64,000 bases of DNA from positions 1,116,001-1,180,000 of the forward strand of contig NZ_CANLKW010000001.1 of the NCBI RefSeq assembly GCF_947491795.1, in the 5' to 3' direction. Positions 53,001 through 57,015 of the stretch are shown in pieces. The notes under the pieces are model-generated. The model was given only the letters and a program-made list of their open reading frames with translations, was not told where the DNA came from and searched no databases. Origin of the DNA: an uncultured Roseobacter sp. (GTDB taxonomy: Bacteria > Pseudomonadota > Alphaproteobacteria > Rhodobacterales > Rhodobacteraceae). Both the position numbers and the translations under genes were made by a program. Every line of letters starts with the position of its first letter. The first letter of the stretch is position 1.

Positions 53001-53128
53001 ACGGCGGACACTCAGTCACATCACTCAACAGCGGCATTCTGGAACTTTCCAGTGATGCCTCGGGCGTGGTCACTTTCGACGATGGCGGCACGATCAACTT
53101 TGCCGATATTGAGCGGGTTACATGGTGA
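32093..53128 (+). CDS. Giant RTX (hemolysin-type calcium-binding repeat) type I secreted protein, ~7,011 aa
   Basis: Uninterrupted frame full of GGxGxDxLx nonapeptides; no N-terminal signal peptide; embedded cadherin-like and LamG-like domains; C-terminal ...VTFDDGGTINFADIERVTW; ATG 32093 preferred over TTG 32087; followed by T1SS genes. Confidence 0.95.
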   Translation: MSNESENRGAGRKGGARDQFKSGSNSEEGKFRDTRATGGADAQVGVGLAGFLGTLPTLAGGTDATKEQSETGNAFGTTAPDAAPAPGGEAERSFSPAPQNAGTPNTQDTDDTEPGASAGFEPLSVSSPESPVPLQQAPSEATREDNSGTQPPPAPQGAAPDAGVPRAEQAPTDRTVETATTQPSGVTDEEPADETEPSAPDGGDPGDNIFVLEDGFDEDPILGGERPGDLDIIDTSALSGPVTVTYTGDEAGTITDGTRTVAFSEIEKLILTDFDDVVFGALDGAGIQIDAGAGNDTVEGGTASDTILGEAGDDSISGDSGDDILWGGIGRDSIDGGTGADTIAGGSGLDSIRGGEGADLIDGGDDADRIYIEDSFGNDTIDGGDGYDWLSFEDMTSGVSLTMTGSDGGTLTDGADTISFSDIEYIQFTNHDDFVDATGFTDEPYFHMGGGTDTFLGGAAGDEVWFYNSTVGGSYFDGGGGDDYVDGSQVGGDTLLGGSGNDQIFSYGTTANYIDGGDGDDRVFGGFGADTVIGGAGNDELEGTGGDDRIIGGAGNDTIDGDNQFNIEPGSDDTVVYDGDLSDFTISYDSGTETFTITDNNAGDGLDEGTDEVIRVETFEFNGVTYSADQIQAYADGSAPTGISFASGGSVNETVVDGGSIGSAYDPSGDTVGTLQTADPSGSGDTHSYALISDPSGKFELVGDEIRVRSGQSIDYETDPSFDITVRVTDISGNTYDEVITINVTDYEGSYTAGNGGETMEGTSEEDNITGGSGNDVFFSSEGADTLSGGDGNDNFLIYEDDGPVTIDGGSGTDDLELNGSTSGYTATFTGDDSGTFASDTGAVSGTFTDIEEVWGSSFDDTINASADTNGAVVYGVDGNDDITGGSGGDRLFGDRGDDTLSGGAGDDSLVGGNDADTFLIEDGFGNDTIVGGNGGTDDDVIDLSGVTGPVTVTYTGDKEGTITDGTDTITFSQIERLILTDQADVVDATADSAGVDIQTGAGDDTAQGGSGNDTLTGADGNDSFNGGDGDDVLLGGDGADVLDGWSGRDSVEGGAGDDTVAGGGGDDTVSGGDGDDLIEEWAGDDLISGGDGADTIQYNNAALGNDTITGGEGGTDTDVIDLSETDNAVTVTYTGDEAGTITDGTDTVTFSEIEQQTLTDQADVVDATADSVGVSVDAGAGDDTATGGSGDDTIDAGSGDNSVSGGDGADSLTAGSGSDTLHGGSGNDTLQAGDGADSLTGGSGADSLVGDSGADTLQGGEGDDTLDGGTGDDSIDGGAGADTIDGGSGNDSLLGGDGDDRITDFNGDDTIDGGDGDDYISDTFGSDSISGGSGNDTIFSSAGNDTVDGGDGDDSIHGGNNDDLLSGGAGNDSIDGGNDNDTLEGGAGNDTLMGSSGDDELSGGAGDDSLLGGSGADTFIAEDGFGNDTIIGGETGSDDDVIDLTGLSGPVTVTYTGDEAGTITDGTDTITFSEIEHLVLTDQADVVDATADSAGIDVDAGDGNDTVIGGSGNDAVFGNAGDDVLYGNAGNDTLTGWEGDDNLSGGSGEDSLQGDDGNDTLSGGDDNDVLFGDAGNDSVAGDAGDDTLEGGDGADTLDGGDGADELYGETGADSISGGAGNDLAEGGDGDDYIDGGSGLDTLSGGTGNDTLSGGSGDDQLSGWDGDDSLLGGDGNDTLLGEDGNDTLEGGTGNDELLDDDGNDSMSGGVGNDTLDGGAGSDTLQGGDDDDELYGGDGADTLSGDDGNDLVDGGSGNDTIQGGRGADTIYGGDGDDEIEGQNGGSGSDGGDLIDGGAGSDTISGDVGEDTIYGGSGNDAIEGSEDADSISGGDGDDYLAGFDVSGLGTNAAAGNASAVDTGDDGASDTIDGGAGDDTIMGGGGADSLSGGDDADVFGITDGFGNDTITGGEGGTDDDVIDLSALTGPVTVTYTGDEAGTITDGTDTITFSEVERLILTDQADSVDATADSAGVSIDAGAGDDRIVDGQGDDTFNGGDGYDRATLQGGYGDDVLVDVDVVYVAGDAGNDSLSMTTGRGYVGLDENWDLSFVDGERAVSSDGTYTLTLDRFYQFDGYGSNNVLDASNAGEFIQYNTWGGQNTVTGSDFDDFLYNLGTSGTVDFRGGLGNDWIEGGYGDDTLSGGDGNDTIISSRGDDQIDGGDGNDSIDGWWGSETIRGGAGDDILNGAHDADTFVIEDGFGNDTITGGELTSTGTDDDVIDLSALTGPVTVTYTGDEAGTITDGTDTITFSEIERLILTDQADSVDGTANSRGTEFSLGGGDDTILGGTGQDTIFGGSGNDSIVAGDGLNDLFGGTGNDTILGGVNSDYIEGGDGDDSIDGGNASDTIDGGAGNDSIDGGAGTDQLAGGSGDDTLDGGGGDDTLDGGAGNDSLDGSAGADQIDGGDGDDIISGGSRDDTLIGGAGNDTISGNNDNDSLLGGDGNDELTGNSGDDTLQGGSGDDLLIGEDGADSLSGGSGSDTLRGGIGDDIIIGGDDADSIEIEDGFGNDTITGGEGGTDDDVIDLSALTGPVTVTYTGDEAGTITDGTDTITFSEVERLILTDQADVVDATADSVGVDIAAGDGDDTIDGGSGNDTILGGVGGDIIDGGTGDDSIDGGDGTDQITVGEDGGTDTLDGGAGSADRVIFEDDATGNGVTVTLTGVNSGTGTYSFDGTASSGTITGFEDVEGTSNDDLLDASASSGNTRLFGGDGDDTLLGGDGWEALRGGAGNDSLSGGAGSDDLRGGTGDDTLRGGTGDDNIFGESDADTFIVEDGFGVDTITGGEDGTDDDVIDLSALTGPVSVTYTGDEAGTITDGADTITFSEVERLILTDQADVVNAGTGAAPMNVDAGAGDDTLAAGSGNDTLSGGSGDDTFVIDAGDVEGPGTITINGGSETGADTLDGNGLTSINWVSGPTDDGSGSFSGSFTFENTAGDTITVNFTEVETLGAGIPIPDGVIDGTASADTISLGYTDTDGDELTAGDNTVVAGDGDDQITTYAGNDSIDGGSGWDTIDAGGGQNTVSSGAGNDSIAAGDGGNVIDAGADDNFVSSGAGDDSITADGGWDTIHAGNGQNTISSGAGNDSISSGIGNDSIDAGEGSNTVSSGDGNDTVLSGSGWDQINAGNGDNTVSSGDGNDQIITGTGADTIDAGNGDNTVSAGDGSDSVVTGSGWDNINAGNGDNTVSSGDGNDQITTGDGQDTIHAGNGDNTISAGQGDDSIIAGTGWDSITAGAGDDTLRGGTGNDRLDGGDDADTFLVEDGFDDDTIIGGEGGTDDDVIDLTAVTGPVTVTYTGDEAGTITDGTDTITFSEVERLILTDQADVVDATADSVGTNVMAGAGDDSIAGGSGNDTFEGGAGNDTIEGGDGNDVIDDEAGAGAGQGNDVFDGGAGDDSIYAGDGDDTVTGGTGSDYLTGENGNDSVSGGDGQDTLYGDDGNDTLSGDGGNDTVWSGAGNDSANGGDGDDLIGGDEGDDTLAGGAGNDTIYGGDGSDTFIAEDGFGNDTIEGGEGGTDDDVIDLSGLSGPVTVSYTADEAGTITDGTDTIEFSETEGLILSDHSDVVDGSATTNGIDVAGGGGSDTITGGSGDDTILGDGASGSAEPVILMNFEDGASGTAADTSGNNRDGIYQGNAAAGGSGWDGGGTAVQLDGNGDYVEIPDSTGFDLTEGTISIRMNANDLGASGDDALFSRDSTGFDAGGHILAHASGDGSISVRIQSDSESYWISSGPGVVGDGVWHHIALSFGADGVRLYVDGAEVASDSYTGGISGAANPWTLGADQQTSDDGVANDLRDFFDGQLDEFAVFDSQLSAAEIAVLAPLGVEGLADADSLDGGAGNDIISGGAGNDTLSGETGDDALSGGADADTFVFEDGFGNDTITGGEDGTDDDVIDLSALTGPVTVTYTGDEAGTITDGTDTITFSEVEQLILTDQADSVDARADSVGVSIDAGAGNDRIFDGQGDDTIIGGDGADDFFNGAGDDSIVGGSGSDDYYDGAGSDTFIGGDGADWVFLYDGTDGFDGDSYDGGTDGSNDFLLVNNVATTVDVIFTSGTGGTISDGVVTATFDNFEGFQFNDASDSAVGTFDARLSSYGVTVEDYGNTTVYGSEFDDDVRHYDANGVGSYWDLGSGDDIARGGADDETILGGAGSDTILGHGGSDEIHGGTGADSLDGGDDADTFVVEDGFGADTIIGGEGGTDDDVIDLSALTGPVTVTYTGDEAGSITDGTDTITFSEVERLILTDQADVVDGTADSAGITIDGRDGDDTIIGGSGDDSIDGGDGNDSLDATGGNDTLNGGLGDDYFDVDATDGTAAIIGGDGTDTLDADSGTVTVTFTGDNAGTMDFGSDPARATFTGIDVLRGSGWSELYDARLDTDGVDIDALGGDDTVYGGSGNDTLAGEFGDHVMYGGAGDDVLSGGGDADTFIVEDGFGNDTITGGEDGTDTDVIDLSALTGPVTVTYTGDEAGTITDGTDTITFSEVERLILTDQADSVDATADSAGAHIQGGGGNDFIEGGDGKDTLDGGDGNDTILAGFDDGTGDVFIGGDGLDTFSIEGSNVSFASFDIDLAAGTDQYGNTYSGFETVIGGSGADTLTGDGQANYLYGGAGGADLLEGGGGNDTLIYRDNDTVYGGADDDSITYFDGSEDNVLIYGEGGNDLIEGGNQRQEIYGGEGNDTITGGNELDTTDSDTLDGGAGDDSIVSGATTTPQNATWQANGDSMIGGAGFDTLIGGVGDDTLAGGADADSMEGGAGADTFIIEDGFGADTIIGGEDTTSPGGNDDVIDLSALTGPVTVTYTGDEAGTITDGTDTITFSEVERLILTDHADSVDGSASAAPMVLEAGAGNDTIISGTGDDTILGGDGDDFVDLEGGDNSVDAGTGNDTIDLGGGSDTVEGGDGNDSIEFDTNDGAGNVISGGDGVDTLDMVGRGADGATVTFTGDDAGIVSTDGISSGTFDGFERVEGTSNADLIDARLDTDGQEIYSDGGNDTILGGSGNDTIDAGSGHDSIDGGGGDDRIEAESGGDTIDGGEGSDNIHIDDVSDGVDNVIQDTGTTGTDTLHLDDGSGSYEVQSNFSYANSGIEVIDGSAQSGDTLTSNAAAVNFDFTGITLTGVDEIGGTSGNDTIVGSAGADSITGAEGNDAISGGAGNDSLFGEDGNDTLTGGTGNDNIVGGDDADTFIVEDGFGNDTLVGGEGGTDDDVIDLSALTGPVTVTYTGDEAGTITDGTDTITFSEVERLILTDQDDSVDASATHSGLNGDAPGVIIDGGNGNDTVVGGRGADTIDGGSGDDSIDGGYGDDSLSGGAGNDTIVATDNGNDTIGGGSGNDSLDGGTQADTISGGTGDDTVLGGTGSDSLDGGDDADTFVMADGFGNDTIIGGEGGTDADVIDLSGLSGPVTVTYTGDEAGTITDGTDAITFSQIERLILTDQDDSAFPLAATSAPQWIDARGGDDTIIAANGDDTIFGGDGNDTISGNIGNDSIDGGAGADTIDGGTGADNIDGGDGNDIVYGGSGNDTIDGGADNDTLILTGDRSDYTITDSDGTLTITDNRSGSPSGTDTATNIETFRFDDGDYSISDLTGDAPSGIVFEAVSAEPDNSLSGVSHRYDLEGNATDSIAGNNGTVHGATEVAGRDGNALQFDEVDDYVRIPDVTMNPEFTVTIQFKVDDNSGSMFQYLYSHGNPDFANSLNIFINEASHGSDPNMLRTVIRDTDDTLDNFALQFDVSGIIGDGQWHTYTLTVQDGVGSRVYLDGVLQNSDTRGGDAFNPSGDVFLGARENLDPDRFFGGSIDTVEIYDRALSDAEVTEHHAGVDYVAAGTTLVQIQNVVDADDLSGHTFALTDDAGGLFQIDPATGDVSPVSNLDVSTPFSDSITIEVTDPQGNTYSETVDIQIGTMDAGESLSAGATQSVIYGLSGNDTLTGGSGDDILYGGRGHDELVGGSGADTLVGGQGDDQMQGGADADTFVVRDGFGADTISGGETGTDDDVIDLSALTGPVTVTYTGDEAGTITDGTDTITFSEVERLILTDQADVFDATADSAGVGLDAGGGADTITGGSGADSIEAGAGDDEVDGGDGNDTVFGGDGNDVIDEWTSGATGDDYFDGGDGDDYLDGGQGNDSLVGGAGQDTIYGDSGNDTLDGGAGNDTLFGNAGADSILGGDGDDLIQGQQGDDTIDAGDGADRIEATDNSDNDVVTGGAGEDTLELFGPSGVDVTMTGDEAGTYTYSGGGLATGTFSDIEAFELTESADTVDASADSTGMNISAAGGDDRITGGSGDDTVDGGTGSDDYYASAGSDTFTGGDGADWVHLLDGTDSFVGDSYDGGTDGSLDWLNVHDIGSTANVTFTSATGGTITNGSGTATFTNFDGFQFNDHTDDAVAVFDARLSGSGVTVYDYGNTTVYGSDFADDVWQYSPNGVGSYWDLGGGDDSAYAWMDNETILGGAGDDYIDGSGGDDLIYGGIGNDTLVGSGDADTIVLEDGFGNDVIIGGEWVDAGTDDDVIDLSALTGPVTVTYTGDEAGTITDGTDTITFSEVERLILTDHDDVVNGAADSVGLDIEAGDGNDSITGGSGDDWINAGLGNDTVVAGDGNDSVDGKDGNDSISGGLGNDSLRGNSGDDYLDGGDGNDTLEGRQDNDTITGGAGDDWIEGDDGDDSLEGGDGADTFSMEDAFGNDTVVGGEGGTDSDEIDLSRLSGPVTVDYSGSESGTVTDGTDTITFSGIERFTLTDQADLFDAKLTSGSAYVDGRGGDDTIEGSDVDDTLIGGDGNDNVDGNQGDDYLFGGAGDDTIEAQSGADTVDGGEGSDFIDLGDFSGSGGSNVITDTGVTGTDTLYFGTGSGTYDVQGDFSAATSGIEIIDGSGATGDTLQTDDAFADFDFTDITMIGVDQINGTGNDDTIIGSAQDDRIFGGGGNDSLAGGDGDDVFMIAALQGDDTVEGGAGAWTDEIALSGMGAGAAVQSGDTVDGDGWTLVLDGGHSVTSLNSGILELSSDASGVVTFDDGGTINFADIERVTW
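34008..34335 (+). other. Cadherin-like domain 1 inside the giant RTX protein
   Basis: APTGISFASGGSVNETVVDGGSIG...VGTLQTADPSGSGDTHSYALISDPSGKFELVGDEIRVRSGQSIDYETDPSFDITVRVTDISGNTYDEVITINVTD. Confidence 0.8.
42895..43560 (+). other. LamG/concanavalin-like domain 1 inside the giant RTX protein
   Basis: ILMNFEDGASGTAADTSGNNRDGIYQG...AVQLDGNGDYVEIPDS...TISIRMNAND...GDGVWHHIALSFGADGVRLYVDGAEVASDSYTGG...FFDGQLDEFAVFDSQLSAAEIAVL. Confidence 0.88.
48881..49505 (+). other. LamG/concanavalin-like domain 2 inside the giant RTX protein
   Basis: LSGVSHRYDLEGNATDSIAGNNGTVHGATEVAGRDGNALQFDEVDDYVRIPDV...GDGQWHTYTLTVQDGVGSRVYLDGVLQNSD...GGSIDTVEIYDRALSDAEV. Confidence 0.87.
49527..49765 (+). other. Cadherin-like domain 2 (C-terminal portion), apparently split by LamG domain 2
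   Basis: AAGTTLVQIQNVVDADDLSGHTFALTDDAGGLFQIDPATGDVSPVSNLDVSTPFSDSITIEVTDPQGNTYSETVDIQIG. Confidence 0.7.
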
Positions 53129-53192
53129 ACTTGCTGAATTATCTCAATATTAAACGTTACTGACTACAAAGACCGCTCAATGGAGTGGTTTG

Positions 53193-54824
53193 ATGCATGA
53201 ACTGAGAGCGCTCAGATCAGTAACGCGTGACCCGGCGGTGCTTGCTGCATCGCTGGTTGCGAACCTGCTCGCTCTCGCTGTTCCCCTCGCAATGCTGCAG
53301 ATTTACGACCGCGTAATTCCCAACGCGGCGCACGAAACTCTTATTGTCCTGACGGCCATGGTAGCCTTCGCGCTTCTGACTGACTGTGCTCTGCGATTAT
53401 CCCGTTCCAGATTGCTGGCATTCTTTGCTGCCCGGTTTGAGAGCCAGGCCTACTCGCGCGCCCTCTGGTCCGTCATCATGCAGGACCCCACACAGCGAAA
53501 ACGCGTCGACGGCGGCACTCTGGTGACGCGGCTCTCCTCTGTCGACCGGCTGCGCAGCCAGCGCGCAGATGGTGCTGCAGGCGCCCTGCTCGACCTGCCA
53601 TTTGCAGTGCTTTTTCTGGTGGTTATCGCATTTTTATCCCCGACTGTGGCGATCGCAGTCGCCCTGATGCTGACGGTGACATTTTTCGTCCTGCGCGGTT
53701 TGCGCAGACGCATTGATGCCGCGCGCCGAGAACGTTTCGGGATCGAAGCCCGGCGCTACAGCTTCGTGCGCGAAGTTCTGGGCGGTATCCGGTCCATTCG
53801 CGCAATCCAGATCGGCTCACTGATGAGTCGCCGCCAGGAGAGACTGCTGGGACAGTCTGCCGTGCACACAACGGAAATGACACGCCGCGTCCAGCAGGCA
53901 CAGGGTATCACTGCCGCGATCAGCAATCTGACCCCCCTGCTGACCGCTTCAACTGCGGGCTGGCTGGTGCTGACCGGCGAGGCCAGTATCGGTGTGCTCG
54001 CCGCCGTCGTCGTCCTCAGCGGACGCATCGTACAGCCTGTCCTGCGTATGGAAGGCTTTCTGTCCAGCCTGGAAAGCACGCGTGAGGCCGAAGCCGATTT
54101 CAGAGCACTGACGGATGTGCCATTGCAGCAGACCGGCGAACAGACGCTTGAATGTATCGACACGCTGGAAATCTGCCAGGTCACAACCGATCCTGATCCG
54201 GAATTTGGCATCGCTCTGAAGAACATCAACCTGACACTCAGGAAAGGAGACTGCCTGCTTCTTCAAAGCGACGATCCGGTCGGGCTGGACGTTGCCGCAC
54301 AGCTCTTTACCGGGCGGATCGCTCTTGCCAAAGGCTGGATCACGGCAAATGGCCGTGCCTTGTCGGCTTTCAGCCTCGAAGACCGTCAGACCCGAATAAG
54401 GCTTCTGCCCAAAGATGCGCAGCTTCTCGAAGGTACGCTTTTCGACAATGCCTGCGCGCTCCGACCCGAGCGTAACGGTCAGACGGCATTGACACTTGCG
54501 CGCGAATTGGGCCTTCAAAAGGTCATGCGTCAGAACCCGATGGGATTGCAGGCGCGTGTTGGTCCGGAGGACGACGGGCTGCCACAATCCGCCAAACGCA
54601 TTACCGCAAATATCGCCGGCCTCGCCACGAAGCCGGATGTAATCGTTTTTCTGGCGGCGAACTCTGGTCTGGATCAGGAAACCGATCAGCAGTTGCTGAA
54701 CTGGCTGAAGCGCCACGCAGCTGAACACATTCTGATCCTCGCGACCAACCGACCTTCTTATGCAGCACTTGCGACACAGACGCTGGACCTGTCGCTTCAC
54801 TGCACGACACCGCAAGAGGTCTGA
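53193..54824 (+). CDS. T1SS-type ABC half-transporter with degenerate nucleotide-binding domain
   Basis: TM domain (LAASLVANLLALAVPLAMLQIYDRVIPNAAHETL...) typical of PrtD/HlyB-like exporters; NBD has QSDDPVGLDVAAQ, GLPQSAKR, VIVFLAANSGLD and ATNRPS in place of Walker A, signature, Walker B and H-loop. Confidence 0.85.
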   Translation: MHELRALRSVTRDPAVLAASLVANLLALAVPLAMLQIYDRVIPNAAHETLIVLTAMVAFALLTDCALRLSRSRLLAFFAARFESQAYSRALWSVIMQDPTQRKRVDGGTLVTRLSSVDRLRSQRADGAAGALLDLPFAVLFLVVIAFLSPTVAIAVALMLTVTFFVLRGLRRRIDAARRERFGIEARRYSFVREVLGGIRSIRAIQIGSLMSRRQERLLGQSAVHTTEMTRRVQQAQGITAAISNLTPLLTASTAGWLVLTGEASIGVLAAVVVLSGRIVQPVLRMEGFLSSLESTREAEADFRALTDVPLQQTGEQTLECIDTLEICQVTTDPDPEFGIALKNINLTLRKGDCLLLQSDDPVGLDVAAQLFTGRIALAKGWITANGRALSAFSLEDRQTRIRLLPKDAQLLEGTLFDNACALRPERNGQTALTLARELGLQKVMRQNPMGLQARVGPEDDGLPQSAKRITANIAGLATKPDVIVFLAANSGLDQETDQQLLNWLKRHAAEHILILATNRPSYAALATQTLDLSLHCTTPQEV

Positions 54825-54828
54825 AGGC

Positions 54829-57015
54829 ATGACGCAGTCCCAGACCATAAAAGCAGATCCGCCCGTGTCCACCGGGCCCTCTGAATGGGCTTATGACGCA
54901 ATTCTGGAGGGTCTGGTATCCGGCAAAATCTCAGGTGTTCCGATGGAACCGCAGGATGCCCGGCTTTTGCTGATGCTGCTTGAAGGTATCGGCTGGATGC
55001 CGGACGCAAGCCACCTTGCAGGTGCCATGCCCTACCTGGCGTCGAAACTGGACACAAATACCCTGCGTGCCCTGATGCGAAACCTTGGTTTCACCTGCCG
55101 GCTCCGGCAGTTACCAGGCCACGCACTGGCAAAGCAAAAAAACGCACTCGTTGTAACGGGAGGCGGTCAACGCCTCTGGGCGGTCGTGTCGCCGGACGAG
55201 GCGCCCGCCGCTCTTGTCCGTCCGGCAGGCCACGGAATACCAGATCAACAGCTGCCCCTGTCCGGAAACCGGGCATACACCGTTGTCGATTTCAGCCCCG
55301 CCGCCCCAATAGGAGGCACGACCCCGAACCAGACCGGGGAGAATTATACGGCCGATACATTTGCCCGCTTTGCACCAGGCCTGCGGCTGGCATTTCTTCT
55401 CACGATCTTCAGCGGGCTGCTGACGGTGGTATTCTCCCTTGCTGTGATTTTTCTGTTTGATCTCGTTGTCAGCGGACAAGAACCCGGCGTTATTGTTGCC
55501 GTACTTGTGGCGGCAGGAGCCCTTTTTCTTTTCGACTTGATGTTCCGCTTTATAAGGGCCCGGGTTTTGGGCAGGATTTCCGGCCGGTTCGAATATCTTC
55601 TGGGCACAGCCCTGTTCGACAAGCTTCTGAAATTGCCCGGAAAAATGATTGAACGGGCCCCTATAGCGGATCAGGCAGTCCGGCTGAGAGATCTTGAAGG
55701 CCTGCGGGATCTGTTTGCAGGTCCCTTTGCCATTCTGGCTCTCGAATTGCCGGTAACCCTTATTCTGTTCGCCGCGATTGCTGTGTTTTCTCCGACACTG
55801 GCAATAACGATTGCAGCCGTGATTTTCGGATTTCTCCTCGCGGCTGCCTTTATCGTTCCAATGATTGTCAGACGTGCCAGTGTTCTCGCCCGCGCGCGTT
55901 CCGCGCTGTCGCGTCTTCAGATGGAGGCCATCGAAAAACGAGATCTGATTGCTCAGAACGGCCTCGCATGGCCCTGGGCCGAAAAAGCCGAACGCACAAT
56001 TGATACGGCCGTCGCAGCACGCTTCAAACTTGCGCGCGCATCAGCGGCACTGGAAGCGCTCTCCTACCTTTGTCTGCCGACAGCAGCCGCGAGCATTATC
56101 TTTTCCGGAGCCGCGCTGGTTATTGCGGGCGATCTGAGCGGTGGCGAACTGGTGGCAGCGACCATGCTGACCTGGCGCGCTGTAGCACCCGCCCAGCAAG
56201 GGTTGCTCATCCTGCCAAAAACCGGTGATCTGCTGCGGCTTTTTCGTCAGGTGAACGCGATGATGCAATTCCCGGAAGAAGCCGAACTGCAGGACATGGA
56301 AAAATCAGCCCCGGTACTCACCCAATTGAGCGCTTCTAACGTCTACCTGCGCGGGCCCAACGCCCATCTTCCAACCCTCGCAGGCGTTTCGCTGGACATT
56401 CCCCATGGACAGCTTGTATCGGTAACGGGCGCTTCCGGTTCCGGAAAATCTGTTCTCCTCGGCGTTCTGGCCGGCCAGATCCGCCCGCAGGCCGGAAGCG
56501 TGCGCCTTGGAGGTGTCAGCCTCAGTGAGCTCTCCGGCTCGGCGCTCGGCCGACAGATTGTCCTCGTTCCCCAGCGCCCGCACCTGCTTTATGGGACGCT
56601 TGCGCAGAACCTGCGCTTTGTGGACCCGCTGATATCGGATGACCAGATCGAAACTGTGCTGCACGCCGTGGGTCTGGACAGACTTATCGAACGGTTGCCA
56701 CAGGGCATCCACAGCCGCATTGACCCCAGTCTGGACGGGACGCTGCTTTCCGGAGGTGTGCGCACGGCACTGGCAGTGGCGCAGGCACTTCTCATCAAAC
56801 CGTCTGTTCTCCTCCTCGATGAAGCTTCCGAAAATGTCGATCCCGCAATCGATGCCGCCATTTTTGCCGCACTGGAGCGGCGCAGAGGCAGCATGACCAG
56901 CCTGATAGTCACCCACCGGCCCAGCATCGTCAGGGCCTGTGATGCTCTGATCCATGTCGATTCAGCCAAGGTGGGTTTCAGGTCGCTGAATGATAAAAAG
57001 GAGGTGGCCGTATGA
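54829..57015 (+). CDS. T1SS-type ABC exporter with intact nucleotide-binding domain and N-terminal extension
   Basis: Walker A GASGSGKSVLLG, Q-loop VLVPQRP, signature LLSGGVRTALAVAQAL, Walker B VLLLDEASENVD, H-loop VTHRPS; six-TM domain; about 170-aa N-terminal domain. Confidence 0.93.
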   Translation: MTQSQTIKADPPVSTGPSEWAYDAILEGLVSGKISGVPMEPQDARLLLMLLEGIGWMPDASHLAGAMPYLASKLDTNTLRALMRNLGFTCRLRQLPGHALAKQKNALVVTGGGQRLWAVVSPDEAPAALVRPAGHGIPDQQLPLSGNRAYTVVDFSPAAPIGGTTPNQTGENYTADTFARFAPGLRLAFLLTIFSGLLTVVFSLAVIFLFDLVVSGQEPGVIVAVLVAAGALFLFDLMFRFIRARVLGRISGRFEYLLGTALFDKLLKLPGKMIERAPIADQAVRLRDLEGLRDLFAGPFAILALELPVTLILFAAIAVFSPTLAITIAAVIFGFLLAAAFIVPMIVRRASVLARARSALSRLQMEAIEKRDLIAQNGLAWPWAEKAERTIDTAVAARFKLARASAALEALSYLCLPTAAASIIFSGAALVIAGDLSGGELVAATMLTWRAVAPAQQGLLILPKTGDLLRLFRQVNAMMQFPEEAELQDMEKSAPVLTQLSASNVYLRGPNAHLPTLAGVSLDIPHGQLVSVTGASGSGKSVLLGVLAGQIRPQAGSVRLGGVSLSELSGSALGRQIVLVPQRPHLLYGTLAQNLRFVDPLISDDQIETVLHAVGLDRLIERLPQGIHSRIDPSLDGTLLSGGVRTALAVAQALLIKPSVLLLDEASENVDPAIDAAIFAALERRRGSMTSLIVTHRPSIVRACDALIHVDSAKVGFRSLNDKKEVAV

